Shown here one piece after another: positions 34,758 through 46,773 of a stretch of 64,000 bases of DNA. Location: contig JALGQZ010000015.1 of assembly GCA_023105745.1 (NCBI GenBank), forward strand, positions 565,501 through 629,500, written 5' to 3'. Made by a program: the position numbers and the translations under genes. Position 1 is the first letter of the stretch. Every line of letters starts with the position of its first letter. Under the pieces are notes generated by a model that saw nothing but the letters and a program-made list of their open reading frames with translations, was not told where the DNA came from and made no database searches. The DNA comes from Austropuccinia psidii. Taxonomy: Eukaryota > Basidiomycota > Pucciniomycetes > Pucciniales > Sphaerophragmiaceae.

Positions 34758-35675
34758 TGTTTGAAGATAACCCAACAGAAGACAACCAAGCTACTGTTGA
34801 GAGATTGGTGGAAGAAACTTGTCAAAGTTCTCCAACACCAGTTATCACCAAAAGAAAGAAAGCTAAGAAATTAGACTTTCCAGGGCCCACCATTCAAGAC
34901 TCTGAAGGTGAGCACCTCTTTTTAAATTGCCATAAAAGAATTTTATTCTAAAATACTCTTATTTTTTCTTATTCTTTAATTATGACTACCAGAAGAGGTT
35001 CCCAATACTCCATCCAATCAGATGGAGCTGGACTCAGAAGTAGAATTGATCCCTCAAAAGGGAAAAGAAAGGGCAATATCCCCAGTGGAACAGAATCCAC
35101 ACAAGGAAGTGCCTTATCCCAAAGGCAAGTCCCAGAAATGCCCATGATATCTGAGCCTGAATTGGAACTAAGTATGAGTAACTCAAACAGGTACAAATCA
35201 CATTCAGAGGGCTCAAATAGACATCTACATGAGCCAGTACAAGCAGTATTACACAGTATACAAGGACAAAGACTGGGAAATGCTGCCTCAAATACACCAA
35301 GGAGTGATGAACTCCTGGCACATCCTGAAAAAGTTCCTCAAAGAGGAGGAGATAGTGAGATACTCCAATGGATGGAATCCACTGTCATCCAAACCTCAAA
35401 TCAAAAAAATCAAGGATTATCATGCCAAAAAGAGGGAGGCAACCAAGGAAGAAGCCCCAGTAGCTTCTACCAGCAAGCCTCAAGCCAACCCACTTCCCCA
35501 AGAAGGGAAGAAGAATAAGAAAAAGCATTGGAGGAAACCATATTCCCCAAGCTACAGAATCCCAAGAATCCAAAAGGATGCCATGGACAATGTTTTCAAC
35601 ATGGCCAGAACCTTGATGGAATTCAAGGACAAGGAAGAGCAAAGAATGAGACAACCTCATTTCCCAAAGAAATAA
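34758..35675 (+). CDS. Gyp-D ORF1 (gag-type protein), spliced
   Basis: Exon 34758-34907 ([16 protein letters not shown].., basic KRKKAKK) ends at donor GTGAGC. The acceptor at 34993-34994 keeps the frame into [15 protein letters not shown] frame change between about 35130 and 35208 needs another short intron (possible 35129-35207) or an indel. The frame 35208-35675 then reads [29 protein letters not shown], a basic [11 protein letters not shown] and a C-terminal helix with MARTLMEF, ending FPKK and TAA. Gyp-A ORF1 has the same layout. Its end overlaps the pol frame, and a slippery heptamer lies 3 codons before the stop. The exact exon chain is inference; the product probably acts in particle assembly. 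Confidence 0.5.
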
Positions 35676-38600
35676 CCTTGTCCAAAGATGTTGTAAATAC
35701 TGTAACAGAAATTAAAAATAGTATATTACCTCTAAAAGAAATTAAAGACAGTTTATTATCACTACAAGAAATAAATAACAATTTATCTTCTTTAACAAAA
35801 ATTGTTGTACAAAACAAGAAAGAAATTGACAACATTAAGTTTATTGTTGAAAACAATAAACCAAAAAATTTAATTGACAATACTCAAAAATTAATACAAG
35901 GACAACAAGAATTGTATAAATACATAAAAGATATCAAAGATAAGACTTTGACAATCAATTATGATGTGAGTATTGACAATCCTACAGAAAAATTAAATAA
36001 ATTAAGTATTTCTGTAGAAAAATTTGAAGAAAAGACTTCATCACACCAAAAATTACTTTTGGACCATGTGGAAAAAAGTGATGAAGCAAGAATGCATCTG
36101 AAAGATGATATTCAAAGTGAAATAAGGCTTATTACAGAAAAAATGGATAAAATTAATGAGGCTAATTTAAATATGCCAAAGTTATCAACACCATTTTCTC
36201 ATATAAGAAGCCCTATTAAAACAAAAAAGGAATTGTCAAATCCTTTCATAACAGACTTGAGTCACCAAGATAATAACCAAGTCTTAATGAAAGAAGCACC
36301 TCAACTGAAAGAATGGCCAACATTCACAGGAGAAGGTGAATATGACCACATGTCATTCATTAAAACAATTGACATGTTACAAGAAGATTATGCCATACCA
36401 GATGAATTAATCACTGCAAGATTACATTCTTTGTTTGACAAATCTGCAAAAAGATGGTATTATGGCATAAGACAAACAAATGGTAAAAATACCTGGTCTC
36501 GGTGGAAACAAGAAATAATCACCAAGTGGGCAAATGATGCCTGGAGGTATAAGATAGAAAATGCATTTGAAAACTCTTTCTTTGACCCAGAGAAAGATAA
36601 ACCTTTAACTTGGTTCCTAAAACAAGTTGAAAGACTTAATGCACTGTACCCAGAAATGTCACAGAAGATGGTGCATATGAAAATACTTAAAAAATGTGGA
36701 GGGGAACTAGAACATGCCCTAAGAAGCAGGTGTATAGAACCATGCTCCACAGAAGAGTATATAAATGCACTAGAAGATATAGTGACAAGAACAAAAATTG
36801 GCAGGACTTGGAAAAAATTGGACATTAAAAGCCCAAATAAACCATTTATCAAGAAAGATAAATCAAAAGAATCCTTCAAACCCAATACATCCAACAATAA
36901 TGAGCAAAGAAAATGCCATAAATGTGGAGGTATTGGACACTTAGCCAATAATTGCCTTAAAAAAGCAAAGATTAATGAAATTGTGGAAACAGAAAACCAC
37001 AATGACAAAGAAGAAGAATCTGACTCTGAAAAAGAGACAGAAGAATCAGAAAGCTCTGAAAGTGATGAAATCAATATAATTAATGCACAAATTAATAATA
37101 TTGATATAATTTATGAAGTACTGGATGTTAACTCAAACTTGCCACAAGTTGGAACATCTGACACAAATCTGACAAACATACAAGATGCCAAAATGTATAG
37201 AACCAAACCTGCAAGAGGAATGGGATATACAGCTGGAAAATCAAGTATTAGTATTGTTATGGTTGATAACCAAGAAGGAAAGGTTAACTTAGATACAGGA
37301 GCATATTGCACCTGTGTTGGCAGAAATTATTTAAAAACCATTGTCCCAGACTGGCAAGAAAAACTTATGCCAATACAAGGTGTCAAATTTAGTAGTGCAA
37401 GTGAGAGCATGAAGCCCCTTGGAATAATTGATTTAACACTAATTTTTCCTCATCCCTCACAATGTGTCAGAATCAAAGTAGAGTTTGTAGTAATGGACAA
37501 CTGTACTAGTAATCATTTCATACTTGGAAATGACTACTTATCAATCTATGGTATAGATATCTCCAACCAAAAGGATAGATATTTTACCATAGGGGATAAT
37601 AAAAGACAAAAGTTTGGATTCTTAAATAACAAAAAACAAATCACAGTTATTAAGAATGAGGAAAAAATTCCAGAAAAAGAACTTTTTATATCTGAACAAC
37701 TCAAAGAGGCAGAATTCAATCAAGAATTAACAGAAAAAATGAAAGAAAAATTGATTGACCTCTTATTTAAGTATAAAAATGCCTTTGCAACTGACAAAGA
37801 GCCACTAGGTGCCATAATTGGACATGAAGTGGATATAATTCTTAACGTAGAAAAACCTTACCCACCTTTATTAAGAAGACCTGCTTATCCAGCCAGTCCA
37901 AGAGCTAGAGAAGCCCTAGAGGTGCACATTAAAGAATTAATGGACCTTGGAGTATTAAGAAAGGTTGGACATAATGAGCAAGTAGAAGTTACTACACCTG
38001 TCATTATAACTTGGCATAATGGAAAATCAAGGATGGTAGGAGACTTCAGAGCCCTGAATACCTATACCATTCCAGACAGATATCCAATACCCAGAATCCA
38101 TGAGACATTGACCCAATTGTCACAAGCTAAGTTCATCACAGCTATGGATGCTCTTAAGGGTTTTCATCAAAATGTCTTAACAGACAATGCCAAGAAACTA
38201 CTAAGAATAATAGTCCATTGTGGAATTTTTGAATACTTAAGAATGCCATTTGGGATAAAAAATGCACCTTCCCATTATCAAAGAATGATGAATACCATAT
38301 TTCCTGAAGAATTATCAGAAGGATGGTTAATAATCTACATTGATGATATCATAGTTTGCTCAGAAACCTGGGACAATCACCTTACAAGACTAGAAAGGGT
38401 ACTACAGAAAATAGTCCAAGTGAATATGAGAATTTCCTTGAAAAAGTGTCATTTTGCATATAGTGAATTAAAAGCACTAGGACATGTGGTATCTGGACTT
38501 AGTCTAGGCATAGACAAAAATAAAGTAGCAGCAGTACTACTTAAACCAATGCCTCAAACTAAAAAAGAAATGCAATCATTTATAGGATTTGCTGGTTACT

Positions 38601-40780
38601 ATAGACAGCATATAAAGGACTTTGCAAAGATTGCTAAATCCTTGTATAAGCTATGTGACCAACAAACAGTCTATGAGATGAAGGAAGAAAGAGTCAAGGC
38701 ATATGAAGAATTGAAAAATTCCTTAACAAATGCCCCATTTCTTCTGATGCCAGATTGGAAACTACCTTTCAAACTGTACATTGATGCTTGTGGAGAAGGA
38801 CTAGGTGCTGCACTTCACCAAACACAAATTATCAATGATAAACCAGTGGAAGGACCAATTTGTTTCATTTCAAGGCAGATAAAGCCAACAGAAGCAAGGT
38901 ATGGAGCAAGCCAAATGGAATGCTTATGCCTAGTGTGGGCTTTAGAAAAGCTGCATTATTATTTGGATGGCACAGTATTTGATGTAATCACAGACTGTAA
39001 TGCTGTGAAATCACTATTAAATATGAAGACTCCAAATAGACATATGCTGAGATGGCAAATTGCTATACAAGAATATAGAGGAAATATGACTATTGTTCAT
39101 AAATCTGGAAATATTCATAAAAATGCAGATGGTCTTAGCAGATGGGCTCTAGCAAATACCCCTGACAATCCAGCATGGGTACCACAAGAAGAGCACCATA
39201 TAGAAGGAATATGTGTTACAGATATTGGCACAGAATTCTTTAACCAAGTTAAAGAAAGCTATAAGACAGACAAAAATTGCCATATCTTAAGCCAACTTCT
39301 AATGAAAGACTGCAAAGATCCATCACTTTCATCAAAACTAGATGAAATATGGAAAAAGGCATATGATGAAGGAAGATTTCACCTCCTTGATGGAATCCTT
39401 TACCATAGAACAAAACACACATGTGTTATGGCCTTAACAGATAGAACACTAATAAACACTATTTTACATGAGTGTCATGATAGTGTTGCATCTGGACATC
39501 TCTCAGAAGATAGGACACTAGAGAGGGTGAAAACCTGCTCTTGGTGGCCAAATTGGAAGAAAGATGTTACAGAATACTGCCAAACCTGTGACAGATGCCA
39601 AAAAGCCAACAGAGCCACAGGAAAGAAATTTGGAATGATGATCCAAATCCAAGAACCAAAATCCCCATGGGGAATAGTTCACATGGATTGGGTAACAGCT
39701 TTACCTCCAGGAGGAGACAGGAGTTATAATGCATGCCTAGTATTAGTTGACAGGTACAGCAAAACTCCCATGTTCTTACCATGTCATAAAGATGACACAG
39801 CTATGGATACAGCCATAATGATATGGAATAAAGTCATTAGCCACACAGGCTTATTCCAAAATATTATAAGTGATAGAGACCCAAAGTTCACTTCAGCATT
39901 ATGGACAAATCTCCATAACTTGTTTGGGACAAAATTATCATTCTCAACAGCTTATCATCCTCAAACTGATGGTCTAGCAGAAAGAATGATACAGACCCTA
40001 GAGGATATGATCAGAAGATTCTGTGCTTATGGGCTAGAATTCAAAGATTCTGATGGTTTTACCCATGATTGGTGTACACTAATACCAGCACTTGAACTGG
40101 CATATAAGACATCAATCCATTCTTCTACTGGCAAAACACCAGCAATGCTAGAGAAAGGTTGGAATCCAAGACTTCCTTATGATACCCTCAAAAAGGACTT
40201 GGTGGATATACATCCAACAGCAAGCAGTTTCAAGATAATGCTTGACAAAGCAAGACACCATGCAAACAGATGCATGCAAGATTCTTTTAAATATGCAAAA
40301 GAAAGATGGGATAAAAGTCATAAGCCACCTGACTTCAAAATAGGGGACTTGGTTTTAGTATCAACCCTTAATTTCAATAACATAAAAGGCCCAAAGAAAT
40401 TGAAAGATTCCTTTGCAGGACCATTTATGATAAAAGCACTTCATGGACCCAATGCTGTGCAATTAGAACTCACAGGTGAGCTAATGAACAAACACCCAAC
40501 TTTCCCTGTAAGTCTGATAAAACCTTACAGTTCAAGTGACAAAGAGTTATTTCCACTAAGAAATAAACCCCCACTTGAGATTCCCCCCTTGGAAGAAGGA
40601 GAGGAAAAGAAAATAGTAAAAGTCCTTAAAGAAAGAAGGACAAGAAACAAAAAAGAAAGAGAATACCTTGTAAGGTATAGAAATTCAACTCAAGAAGATG
40701 AATGGCTACTTGAGAAAGATATAACAAATGCTGATAAACTACTAAGAAGGTTCAGACATGAAAGAAAACCTGAAAAATAA
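35519..40780 (+). CDS. Gyp-D gag-pol polyprotein, intact
   Basis: Uninterrupted frame of about 1750 codons. Residues counted from 35528: coiled-coil (~50-220), capsid-like part (~255-430, with [16 protein letters not shown]), zinc knuckle [14 protein letters not shown] (463-476), acidic linker, protease DTGA (Asp 589), RT with YIDD (937-940) and PFGIKNAP, RNase H (Asp 1086; [10 protein letters not shown]), integrase HHCC finger (His 1314 to CQTCDRC), DDE core Asp 1387, Asp 1449, Glu 1485 with the usual D-61-D-35-E spacing, and a C-terminal chromodomain-like tail ([14 protein letters not shown]). No ATG opens the frame near its start and the frame overlaps ORF1 in the -1 frame, so entry by -1 frameshifting near 35660 is likely. 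The chromodomain would direct integration to marked chromatin. Confidence 0.95.
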   Translation, partial: EKALEETIFPKLQNPKNPKGCHGQCFQHGQNLDGIQGQGRAKNETTSFPKEITLSKDVVNTVTEIKNSILPLKEIKDSLLSLQEINNNLSSLTKIVVQNKKEIDNIKFIVENNKPKNLIDNTQKLIQGQQELYKYIKDIKDKTLTINYDVSIDNPTEKLNKLSISVEKFEEKTSSHQKLLLDHVEKSDEARMHLKDDIQSEIRLITEKMDKINEANLNMPKLSTPFSHIRSPIKTKKELSNPFITDLSHQDNNQVLMKEAPQLKEWPTFTGEGEYDHMSFIKTIDMLQEDYAIPDELITARLHSLFDKSAKRWYYGIRQTNGKNTWSRWKQEIITKWANDAWRYKIENAFENSFFDPEKDKPLTWFLKQVERLNALYPEMSQKMVHMKILKKCGGELEHALRSRCIEPCSTEEYINALEDIVTRTKIGRTWKKLDIKSPNKPFIKKDKSKESFKPNTSNNNEQRKCHKCGGIGHLANNCLKKAKINEIVETENHNDKEEESDSEKETEESESSESDEINIINAQINNIDIIYEVLDVNSNLPQVGTSDTNLTNIQDAKMYRTKPARGMGYTAGKSSISIVMVDNQEGKVNLDTGAYCTCVGRNYLKTIVPDWQEKLMPIQGVKFSSASESMKPLGIIDLTLIFPHPSQCVRIKVEFVVMDNCTSNHFILGNDYLSIYGIDISNQKDRYFTIGDNKRQKFGFLNNKKQITVIKNEEKIPEKELFISEQLKEAEFNQELTEKMKEKLIDLLFKYKNAFATDKEPLGAIIGHEVDIILNVEKPYPPLLRRPAYPASPRAREALEVHIKELMDLGVLRKVGHNEQVEVTTPVIITWHNGKSRMVGDFRALNTYTIPDRYPIPRIHETLTQLSQAKFITAMDALKGFHQNVLTDNAKKLLRIIVHCGIFEYLRMPFGIKNAPSHYQRMMNTIFPEELSEGWLIIYIDDIIVCSETWDNHLTRLERVLQKIVQVNMRISLKKCHFAYSELKALGHVVSGLSLGIDKNKVAAVLLKPMPQTKKEMQSFIGFAGYYRQHIKDFAKIAKSLYKLCDQQTVYEMKEERVKAYEELKNSLTNAPFLLMPDWKLPFKLYIDACGEGLGAALHQTQIINDKPVEGPICFISRQIKPTEARYGASQMECLCLVWALEKLHYYLDGTVFDVITDCNAVKSLLNMKTPNRHMLRWQIAIQEYRGNMTIVHKSGNIHKNADGLSRWALANTPDNPAWVPQEEHHIEGICVTDIGTEFFNQVKESYKTDKNCHILSQLLMKDCKDPSLSSKLDEIWKKAYDEGRFHLLDGILYHRTKHTCVMALTDRTLINTILHECHDSVASGHLSEDRTLERVKTCSWWPNWKKDVTEYCQTCDRCQKANRATGKKFGMMIQIQEPKSPWGIVHMDWVTALPPGGDRSYNACLVLVDRYSKTPMFLPCHKDDTAMDTAIMIWNKVISHTGLFQNIISDRDPKFTSALWTNLHNLFGTKLSFSTAYHPQTDGLAERMIQTLEDMIRRFCAYGLEFKDSDGFTHDWCTLIPALELAYKTSIHSSTGKTPAMLEKGWNPRLPYDTLKKDLVDIHPTASSFKIMLDKARHHANRCMQDSFKYAKERWDKSHKPPDFKIGDLVLVSTLNFNNIKGPKKLKDSFAGPFMIKALHGPNAVQLELTGELMNKHPTFPVSLIKPYSSSDKELFPLRNKPPLEIPPLEEGEEKKIVKVLKERRTRNKKEREYLVRYRNSTQEDEWLLEKDITNADKLLRRFRHERKPEK
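35660..35666 (+). promoter_or_regulatory. Candidate -1 frameshift site
   Basis: TTTCCCA, placed T TTC CCA in the ORF1 frame, fits the X XXY YYZ slippery pattern. The next bases, overlapping, also give C CCA AAG. The ORF1 stop is at 35673. Slipping back one base enters the pol frame at TTT CCC. Gyp-A keeps the -1 overlap, but no clear heptamer is seen there. Confidence 0.5.
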
Positions 40781-40887
40781 AAAAGTTAAGCATTATTGAG
40801 CTTCAAGACTAACAAAGTCTATTGAAGAGGTAGGACAGTGGATGATACCCTAATCACATACATCAGATTGTGGTACAATCTTTTTTG

Positions 40888-40898
40888 GTGGTAGGGAA
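40888..40898 (+). promoter_or_regulatory. Gyp-D polypurine tract
   Basis: GTGGTAGGGAA directly before the 3' LTR. Confidence 0.65.
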
Positions 40899-42924
40899 TG
40901 TGAGCCTTTGAGATATGACCACATACCCAATAAGGTCACAAAAAATACTCAGAATAATTATATCTTTAATATAATTATATTAAAATTAATTAGAATAATT
41001 ATACACTAAAAATAATTACTCAAATATACAAAAAATACCATAAATTGGTACTAAAATTGGTTTAACTTAAAAACCAATGAATGAACATGTGAAATAAATT
41101 ATACCATTGGATTCCCCATGGAAAAATACACATATACCATTTTTATGGCATATCTGTAAAGTCAATATTTAATGAATTATAAGGTATAATACCTTATAAA
41201 AACCATAAAATCCTATTTATCTCAGAAACCAATGAAACAACATGTGAAATAAATTGTACCAGTGGATTCCCCATAAAAGTCCACACATAAAACAATTAAT
41301 AAGCTAATTCTCAAAATCAATACTTAAGGAATTATCCTGAATATATGCACTTTTTTGGTCAACGCATATATTCAGTGATCATAGCTAATATCTTCTAAAC
41401 TATACATGCTAGAATGATGAACCAAAAATAAAGTTACCACGTAATTACTGTAAGAACACAGATATGAACTTTATTTTGCAAATTATAAACAAGGTTAAGA
41501 CTTATGAGGAAATATTGATAAGAATCAACAGAGCTGTTGACCACTTTGTTGTGAAAGTAGTCCAAACGTAAAAAAAAGTATACAGTTGGATTCTCCTAGT
41601 TCATTCGTGAAGAATGATGTAATTTTTATTATTAAATTCAGGGTATAACCCCCTGAAATCAAGGTTTGAAGTTTAAAATATTGAATTTCGACAGAAAAGA
41701 TGAGTTACAAGAAAAATCATCAAAATTAGAGTTTTGATGATGTAATGAAACGCTCTTGGCAGCATAATGAGGTTATGTCAGACTATCAGAATTCACTCTC
41801 TGAATTGCTGTAGCGTGAAAACCTTAAAAGTTATTGAGGATCAAAGTTTGAGCTTAAATTGAGCTGTTATGATCACATACTGTAACCTTAAATTAAGTTT
41901 AACAGTCTTAATAGTGATAAAATTGGTGAATACTAGTAGTTTATGATTAAAACTAATAAAATCCACGAAATTTGGGGTTCTGCCAAGCCTCTGATGTCAT
42001 CACACTTAGAGTTATAGTGATAACTCTAAATAATGGTGTAATAATGATGTAATATGGTTTGATCATGATGTAATCACCCTCAAACCTTAAAATATTGATC
42101 AATTCCAGTGGATATGATCAGTACACGTCTACTAGAAGCCTGTTGGACCCTAGGAGGGAGGTATTTACTATAAATAGAGCTCTTTTTATTCTGTTTTCCC
42201 CTCAGACGCATCAAAAACATTAAATCAATTAAATAAAAGGTAATTTCTTTATTCTTTAAATATAAAACTCTTATATTCTTAAAGACCAAAGACCATCTTG
42301 TCATTAATCACCATCTTTACGTGATTAAATCAATTCTTTAATTGTTTTTGCTATAAATCTCTCTAAAAAGCTCATTTCCACGTAAAATCAAGAAATTTAG
42401 TAAATTCTCTTTATTTTTATTGTAAATACAATTTGAAAAGGTTGTATTATATTCTTTTGGCGTAAAATAACTCAAAATTATTATCTTAAGTGTTAAAAGT
42501 AGGTTATTTCATCTTATTATAATAATTTCTCTCTTATTATTACTCATAATAATTCTTATTTAATATAAATAGTATTTATATTAATTTATAACTTTAATAT
42601 TAGTAATATTATTGTTATTAATTGTTTTTTATTTATAAAAAACAATTTTTTACGCCTTTATTATTTGTTGGTAACAATAATAAACAGCTTTATAATATAT
42701 TAATTATTTTATATTAATATATTATTTATAATATTATATTTTTATATAATATTAATTATATTATTATATTTATTTAATAATATAATAATTTTACGCCATA
42801 ATAATAATATTTCTTTATTATTATTATTATTTTAATCTTATTTATTCATTTTATAAGGACATTCAGAGTACAATAAGTAATAAATTAGTAATTTTTACTT
42901 ATTGTTTCATAGTCAAACCTTACA
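40899..42924 (+). repeat. Gyp-D 3' LTR
   Basis: 2026 bp, collinear with the 5' LTR without gaps. Confidence 0.95.
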
Positions 42925-42929
42925 TTATC

Positions 42930-43905
42930 CCAAACCTGAAGATTAATATTACAGATAGAAAGAAGAAAGAAGAATAAAAAAAGAGATATCTTAATAGTAT
43001 CTTGCAAGCTCAATCATAGGAATGAATGTAAGATGATAAGTATAGACTGGTTTTCTTTTTAACTCATGATCAAAACATCCTGAAAGCATATTCAACTCTA
43101 AAATAATGAGAATTCATTTCAATATATAAAGTTGGCAATTTAATGAATCCATGAAGGGAGTAGTGAAATTTTAAGTCCTTGTATGACTTAAAACTACAGG
43201 GGTAGCACACCTGAGGGCTCATAATCTATTTCTTTATTTTAGTCCATGAAAGGAGTAGTGGTATTAAAAAGATAATGTGAAGAAAGAAGAGGTCAGATTT
43301 GAAATGGTTCAAATAAAATCCTTAAATATATATGATAAATTGGCCAAATAATAAAATATTGAAGAAAGAAGGACAAAAATGTAGAATTGACAAATGCAAG
43401 GAGATTAGTAATGACTGAAAAGAAGAAAGAAATATCTATCAACCAAAACATTTTATGAATTATTAAGCCTCAAGGTAGCTCAAGCTGATATTGGTATCAG
43501 GAATCTTTCAGCTTAAAGAAAAAAAAACTGCCCTTGGATCAAGTCAAATTGAAGACCAGGAGGTCCTCAGCATGACATGAAACTTCTCCCTTTTGAAGGA
43601 ATGCACAAGGGGTCTTATTGTCCTTGTATGACATAAAAAGGCAGGATTTTGTATACCTAATATACAGGGTCTGCACACCTGAGTTGTAGGGTCCTGTATG
43701 ACGTAAAGCTGCAACCTCAAATATATGGACAGAAAAAGATAAAAGAAGTGAAGATTTATTCAATTTGAGGAATTATGAAAATAAGGAGAATAAATAAAGA
43801 AAATAGAAGAATTGATATTATATTGATTTCAACTCAACCAGTTTTAAATATATATATATATATATATCAAAGAGAAAAACAGAATCATTTCAGTGATATT
43901 ACAAA
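42930..43905 (+). other. Gyp-B spacer, continued
   Basis: Resumes the sequence cut by Gyp-D. No gene. Four more hairpin motifs (43173, 43562, 43619, 43689) and a (TA)n run near 43848-43868. An acceptor-like ATTTCAG precedes the RT ORF at about 43890. Confidence 0.5.
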
Positions 43906-45148
43906 ATGGATTACCAAAATAGTGCAGCAAAATACAAATCAGTACTCAAGAAGGTCAAACCAGTTAATGAGCCTATGCAACAAAACATAAATCCTCCTTT
44001 AGGAAGGCCACCAATATCAAGAGACCCTTATAATACACCACTATCACCAAAACCACCTAGATTTATGGTCACATCAAAAATAACACAAGAAAGATTTGAA
44101 TTGATACAGTTTGGACCACCTGGATGGCTTTCAGAAGAAGAAAGTCTTCTGATGAGTGTCATAGTTTTAAGAGAAAAAGCAATTGTATTCAGTGTAGAGG
44201 AAAGCGGTTTACTGAAACATTTATATGCAAAACCCTACAAAATACCAGTAATACCACATACACCTTGGCAAAAGAAGCTAATACCAATACCAAAGCCCAT
44301 AATACCCCAGTTTATTGAATTGGTAAAGGAAAGGATTAGAACAGGATTTTATGAGCAGTCTACCTCTGGCTATACAAGTCCAGTATTCTGTGTTTCAAAG
44401 TCAAATGGAAAACTTAGAGTTGTCCATTATTTACAGGATCTTAATAAGGTAACAATTAAAGATGCAGGATTACCACCACATATTAAAGAATTTTTAGAGG
44501 CCTTTTCAGGGAGAGCTTGTTATGGACTTGGTGACATAATGGGAGGGTATGATGAAAGAGAATAAGACATTTCTAAAAGACCCTTAGCTACATTTAAAAC
44601 ACCACTTTGAAGGCTGCAATTCACAAGATTACCACAAGGAGCAACCAATTCTGCTATAGTTTATCAAGCCCAAATGACTTGGATACTTCAAGAAGAAATA
44701 CCAGAAAATGTAGTAATTTTTATTGATGATGGAGGGATAAAAGCTCCAAGATCAACGTATAATAATGAGGCTTTACAAGAAAATAATTTGATAAGAGGAT
44801 TAATTTGAGAATATGCAGTTACATTAGAGAGAATATTATTCAGAATTGAAGAGGCAGGACTTACCATGTCAGGTATCAAATTTTCATGTTGTGTTCCATC
44901 ATTGGACATAGTAGGGTATGTAGCTTCTTTGAATGGAAGAAAAATTTCAAATCAGAAGATTAATAAAATACAAATTTGGCCAAAGCCCCTCAATAAAAAG
45001 GAAGTAAGAGGCTTTTTGGGACTTTGTGAATATGTTAGAATGTTCATTCAAAATTTCTCTCAGATTGCATCACCACCAAGATGATTAACAAGAGATGATG
45101 AAGAATGGGAATGGAATACTAAATGTGATGAAGCATTTGTTTAAAGGC
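43906..45148 (+). pseudogene. Gyp-B reverse transcriptase
   Basis: The frame from ATG 43906 reads KYKSVLKKVKPV, FGPPGWLSEEESLLM, IPVIPHTPWQKKLIPIPK, GFYEQSTSGYTSPVFCVSKS, KLRVVHYLQDLNKVT and ACYGLGDIMGGYDERE. After stops near 44563 and 44610 it continues RLPQGATNSAIVYQAQMTW, VVIFIDDGGIKAPRS (catalytic FIDD), LERILFRIEEAGLTMSG and GFLGLCEYVRMFIQNFSQIA. It ends abruptly near 45148 (EWEWNTKCDEAF). This is the RT type that goes with the gag-protease at 13-15.7 kb. Stops make it inactive, and RNase H and integrase are missing. Confidence 0.85.
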
Positions 45149-46156
45149 TCTACTATCTTCTCCAGGATAGATTTGCATGGTGCTTATAATCTCTTGAGAA
45201 TCAAAGAGGGGGATGAGCACTAAACCACCTTTAGAACTAAATAATGTAGTTATGAGTATTTGGTTACACCATTTGGCTTGAGAAATTCTCCTGCTTCATT
45301 ACAGAATCTTGTGAATGATATATTTGAAGATTTATTGGATGTTTTTGTTGCAGTCTACTTGGATGATATTATTTTCTTCTCTAGTTCTGAGGAGGAGCAT
45401 GTCAAACGTGTAGCCTCTGTCCTACAAAGACTGACGGACAATAATTTGTTTGCCAAAGCCTCAAAGTGTGTGTTCCATGCCTCAAGTGTGGAATACTGGG
45501 CTATGTTGTTTCAAGTGAAGGCCTCAAGATGGATTATTCCAAAGTTCGGCAAATCCTCAACTGGCCTCAGCCAAAGAACATCAAAGCACTTCAATGTTTC
45601 TTGGCTTTGCCAAATTCTATCGTTGTTTCATTAAAAATTATTCCAAAGGAAACTCTGCTCTCACTTCCCTCCTTAAAAAAGATTCTCCTTTCATATCCAA
45701 TGAGGAAGCTCTTAGTCAGTTTCACATACTCAAAGAAGCTCTCACCACAGCTCCTATCCTATCCCATTCAATCCTTCTCTACCAACTATTGTAGAGACTG
45801 ATCCTTCTGATTATTCCTTGGGTGCTGTACTGAGTCAGGTGAATGACTCAGAAAAGAATCCCATTGCATTTGATAGTTGCAAGCTTCTCCCAGATGAGCT
45901 CAACTATGAAATTAATGAGAAGGAACTTCTTGGGATAGTTTGGGCTCAAGCACTGGAGAGTTTTTCTTCTTTCTCTTTCCAATCCTTTTTAATTCTTGAC
46001 AGACCACTCTTCCCTTCAATATTTTATGTCTTCCAAAGTCCTTACTTGCTTTCAAGCCTGTTGGGCAGAGTGTTTATCTGAATTTCACTTTTATATCACT
46101 TACCACCCAGGCAGACCGGCCGATTTACCATATGCCTTATTGCATTGTGAAAACGT
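45149..46156 (+). pseudogene. Gyp-E: RT-RNase H fragment of a different Ty3/Gypsy lineage
   Basis: Starts within the RT palm (SRIDLHGAYNLLRIKEGDEH), continues YEYLVTPFGLRNSPASLQ, VAVYLDDIIFFSSSEEEHV and [11 protein letters not shown], and then RNase H ([61 protein letters not shown]). YLDD and these blocks are typical of another fungal chromovirus lineage, not of Gyp-A, B or D. Truncated at both ends. Frame breaks occur near 45.5, 45.78 and 45.95 kb. There is no polypurine tract before the following LTR, so the junctions are recombination products. Confidence 0.88.
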
Positions 46157-46773
46157 TGTGGTATTCCATACCAGTTTTTCCAAGGTTTAAATCCACAATG
46201 TCAAAATCCAAAGCTCTAATCAATAATAATAATAATAATAATAATATATAAGAAGAAAATAAAGATAAAAAGTGAATGATAAAAGTAAAAAAATTTCAAT
46301 AAAAAGGAAGAGAATTATATTAAGATAACAAAAGCAAGTATTCCAGTGTAATCTACATCAAATTTTACCTATAGTCACATATTGCCTTAACCCCATAATA
46401 TCAATAATTCTCTAGATTTCATGGATTAAAGAAGAGAAATGATACTATACACTCTATACTAGGTACAAAAATATCCTTAAAAAGAACTCAGCTTGTCCAA
46501 ATATTCAATATGAATAAACATGTGTAATATTAAATAAGTGATACCATTACTCTTAAAACATCATGTGTTACATGTCTTGACATAAAAAAAACACTTACAT
46601 ATAAGTTAACATAGTGTTATATTACTCAATCCCCACTTAAACTCCCATAACCAAACATTACAGGTATTACTTACAAATTAAATTTTACATAGAAAAATAC
46701 TCAACTAAATACAGATCAAGGCTGTGAAGAAGAAAAGAAAGCTTAGTAGAGATAAGAATACATTTTTGAAAAA

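Larger units (their letters stand above)
32225..42924 (+). mobile_element. Gyp-D: young full-length Ty3/Gypsy chromovirus
   Basis: Two LTRs of exactly 2026 bp (32225-34250 and 40899-42924), perfect 5-bp duplication TTATC (32220-32224 and 42925-42929), primer-binding site, spliced gag leader, an intact 1750-codon frame and a polypurine tract. By eye I count about 17 differences between the LTRs (~0.8%). No insertion lies inside it. All core domains keep their catalytic residues. It is the only element here that could still be competent. Confidence 0.96.
1152..45148 (+). mobile_element. Gyp-B: old Ty3/Gypsy retrotransposon hosting nested insertions
   Basis: The outermost element of the stack. 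It begins with TGTGGTATTCC at 1152, has a primer-binding site at 12754, gag from 12916, protease near 15.2 kb, accessory ORFs, and RT from 43906 to about 45148. Three insertions split it: Gyp-A in the 5' LTR, Cop-C in an accessory ORF and Gyp-D in non-coding DNA. Removing them restores frame or repeat continuity at each site. All reading frames carry stops, so it is dead. The RT and protease resemble a basidiomycete Gypsy lineage with RT signatures LPQGATN and FIDDGG. The spacer between protease and RT is about 7 kb even after subtracting the insertions, which is unusually long. RNase H and integrase of this element were not found. The 3' end is unclear; the LTR at 46157-48243 may be its 3' LTR. 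Confidence 0.75.

Noticed and set aside
35191..35209. A 19-base intron (GTACAAATC...CAGAG) fixing the Gyp-D ORF1 frame
   Set aside because: It fits the frame arithmetically but is too short for spliceosomal splicing; 35129-35207 or a simple indel is more likely.
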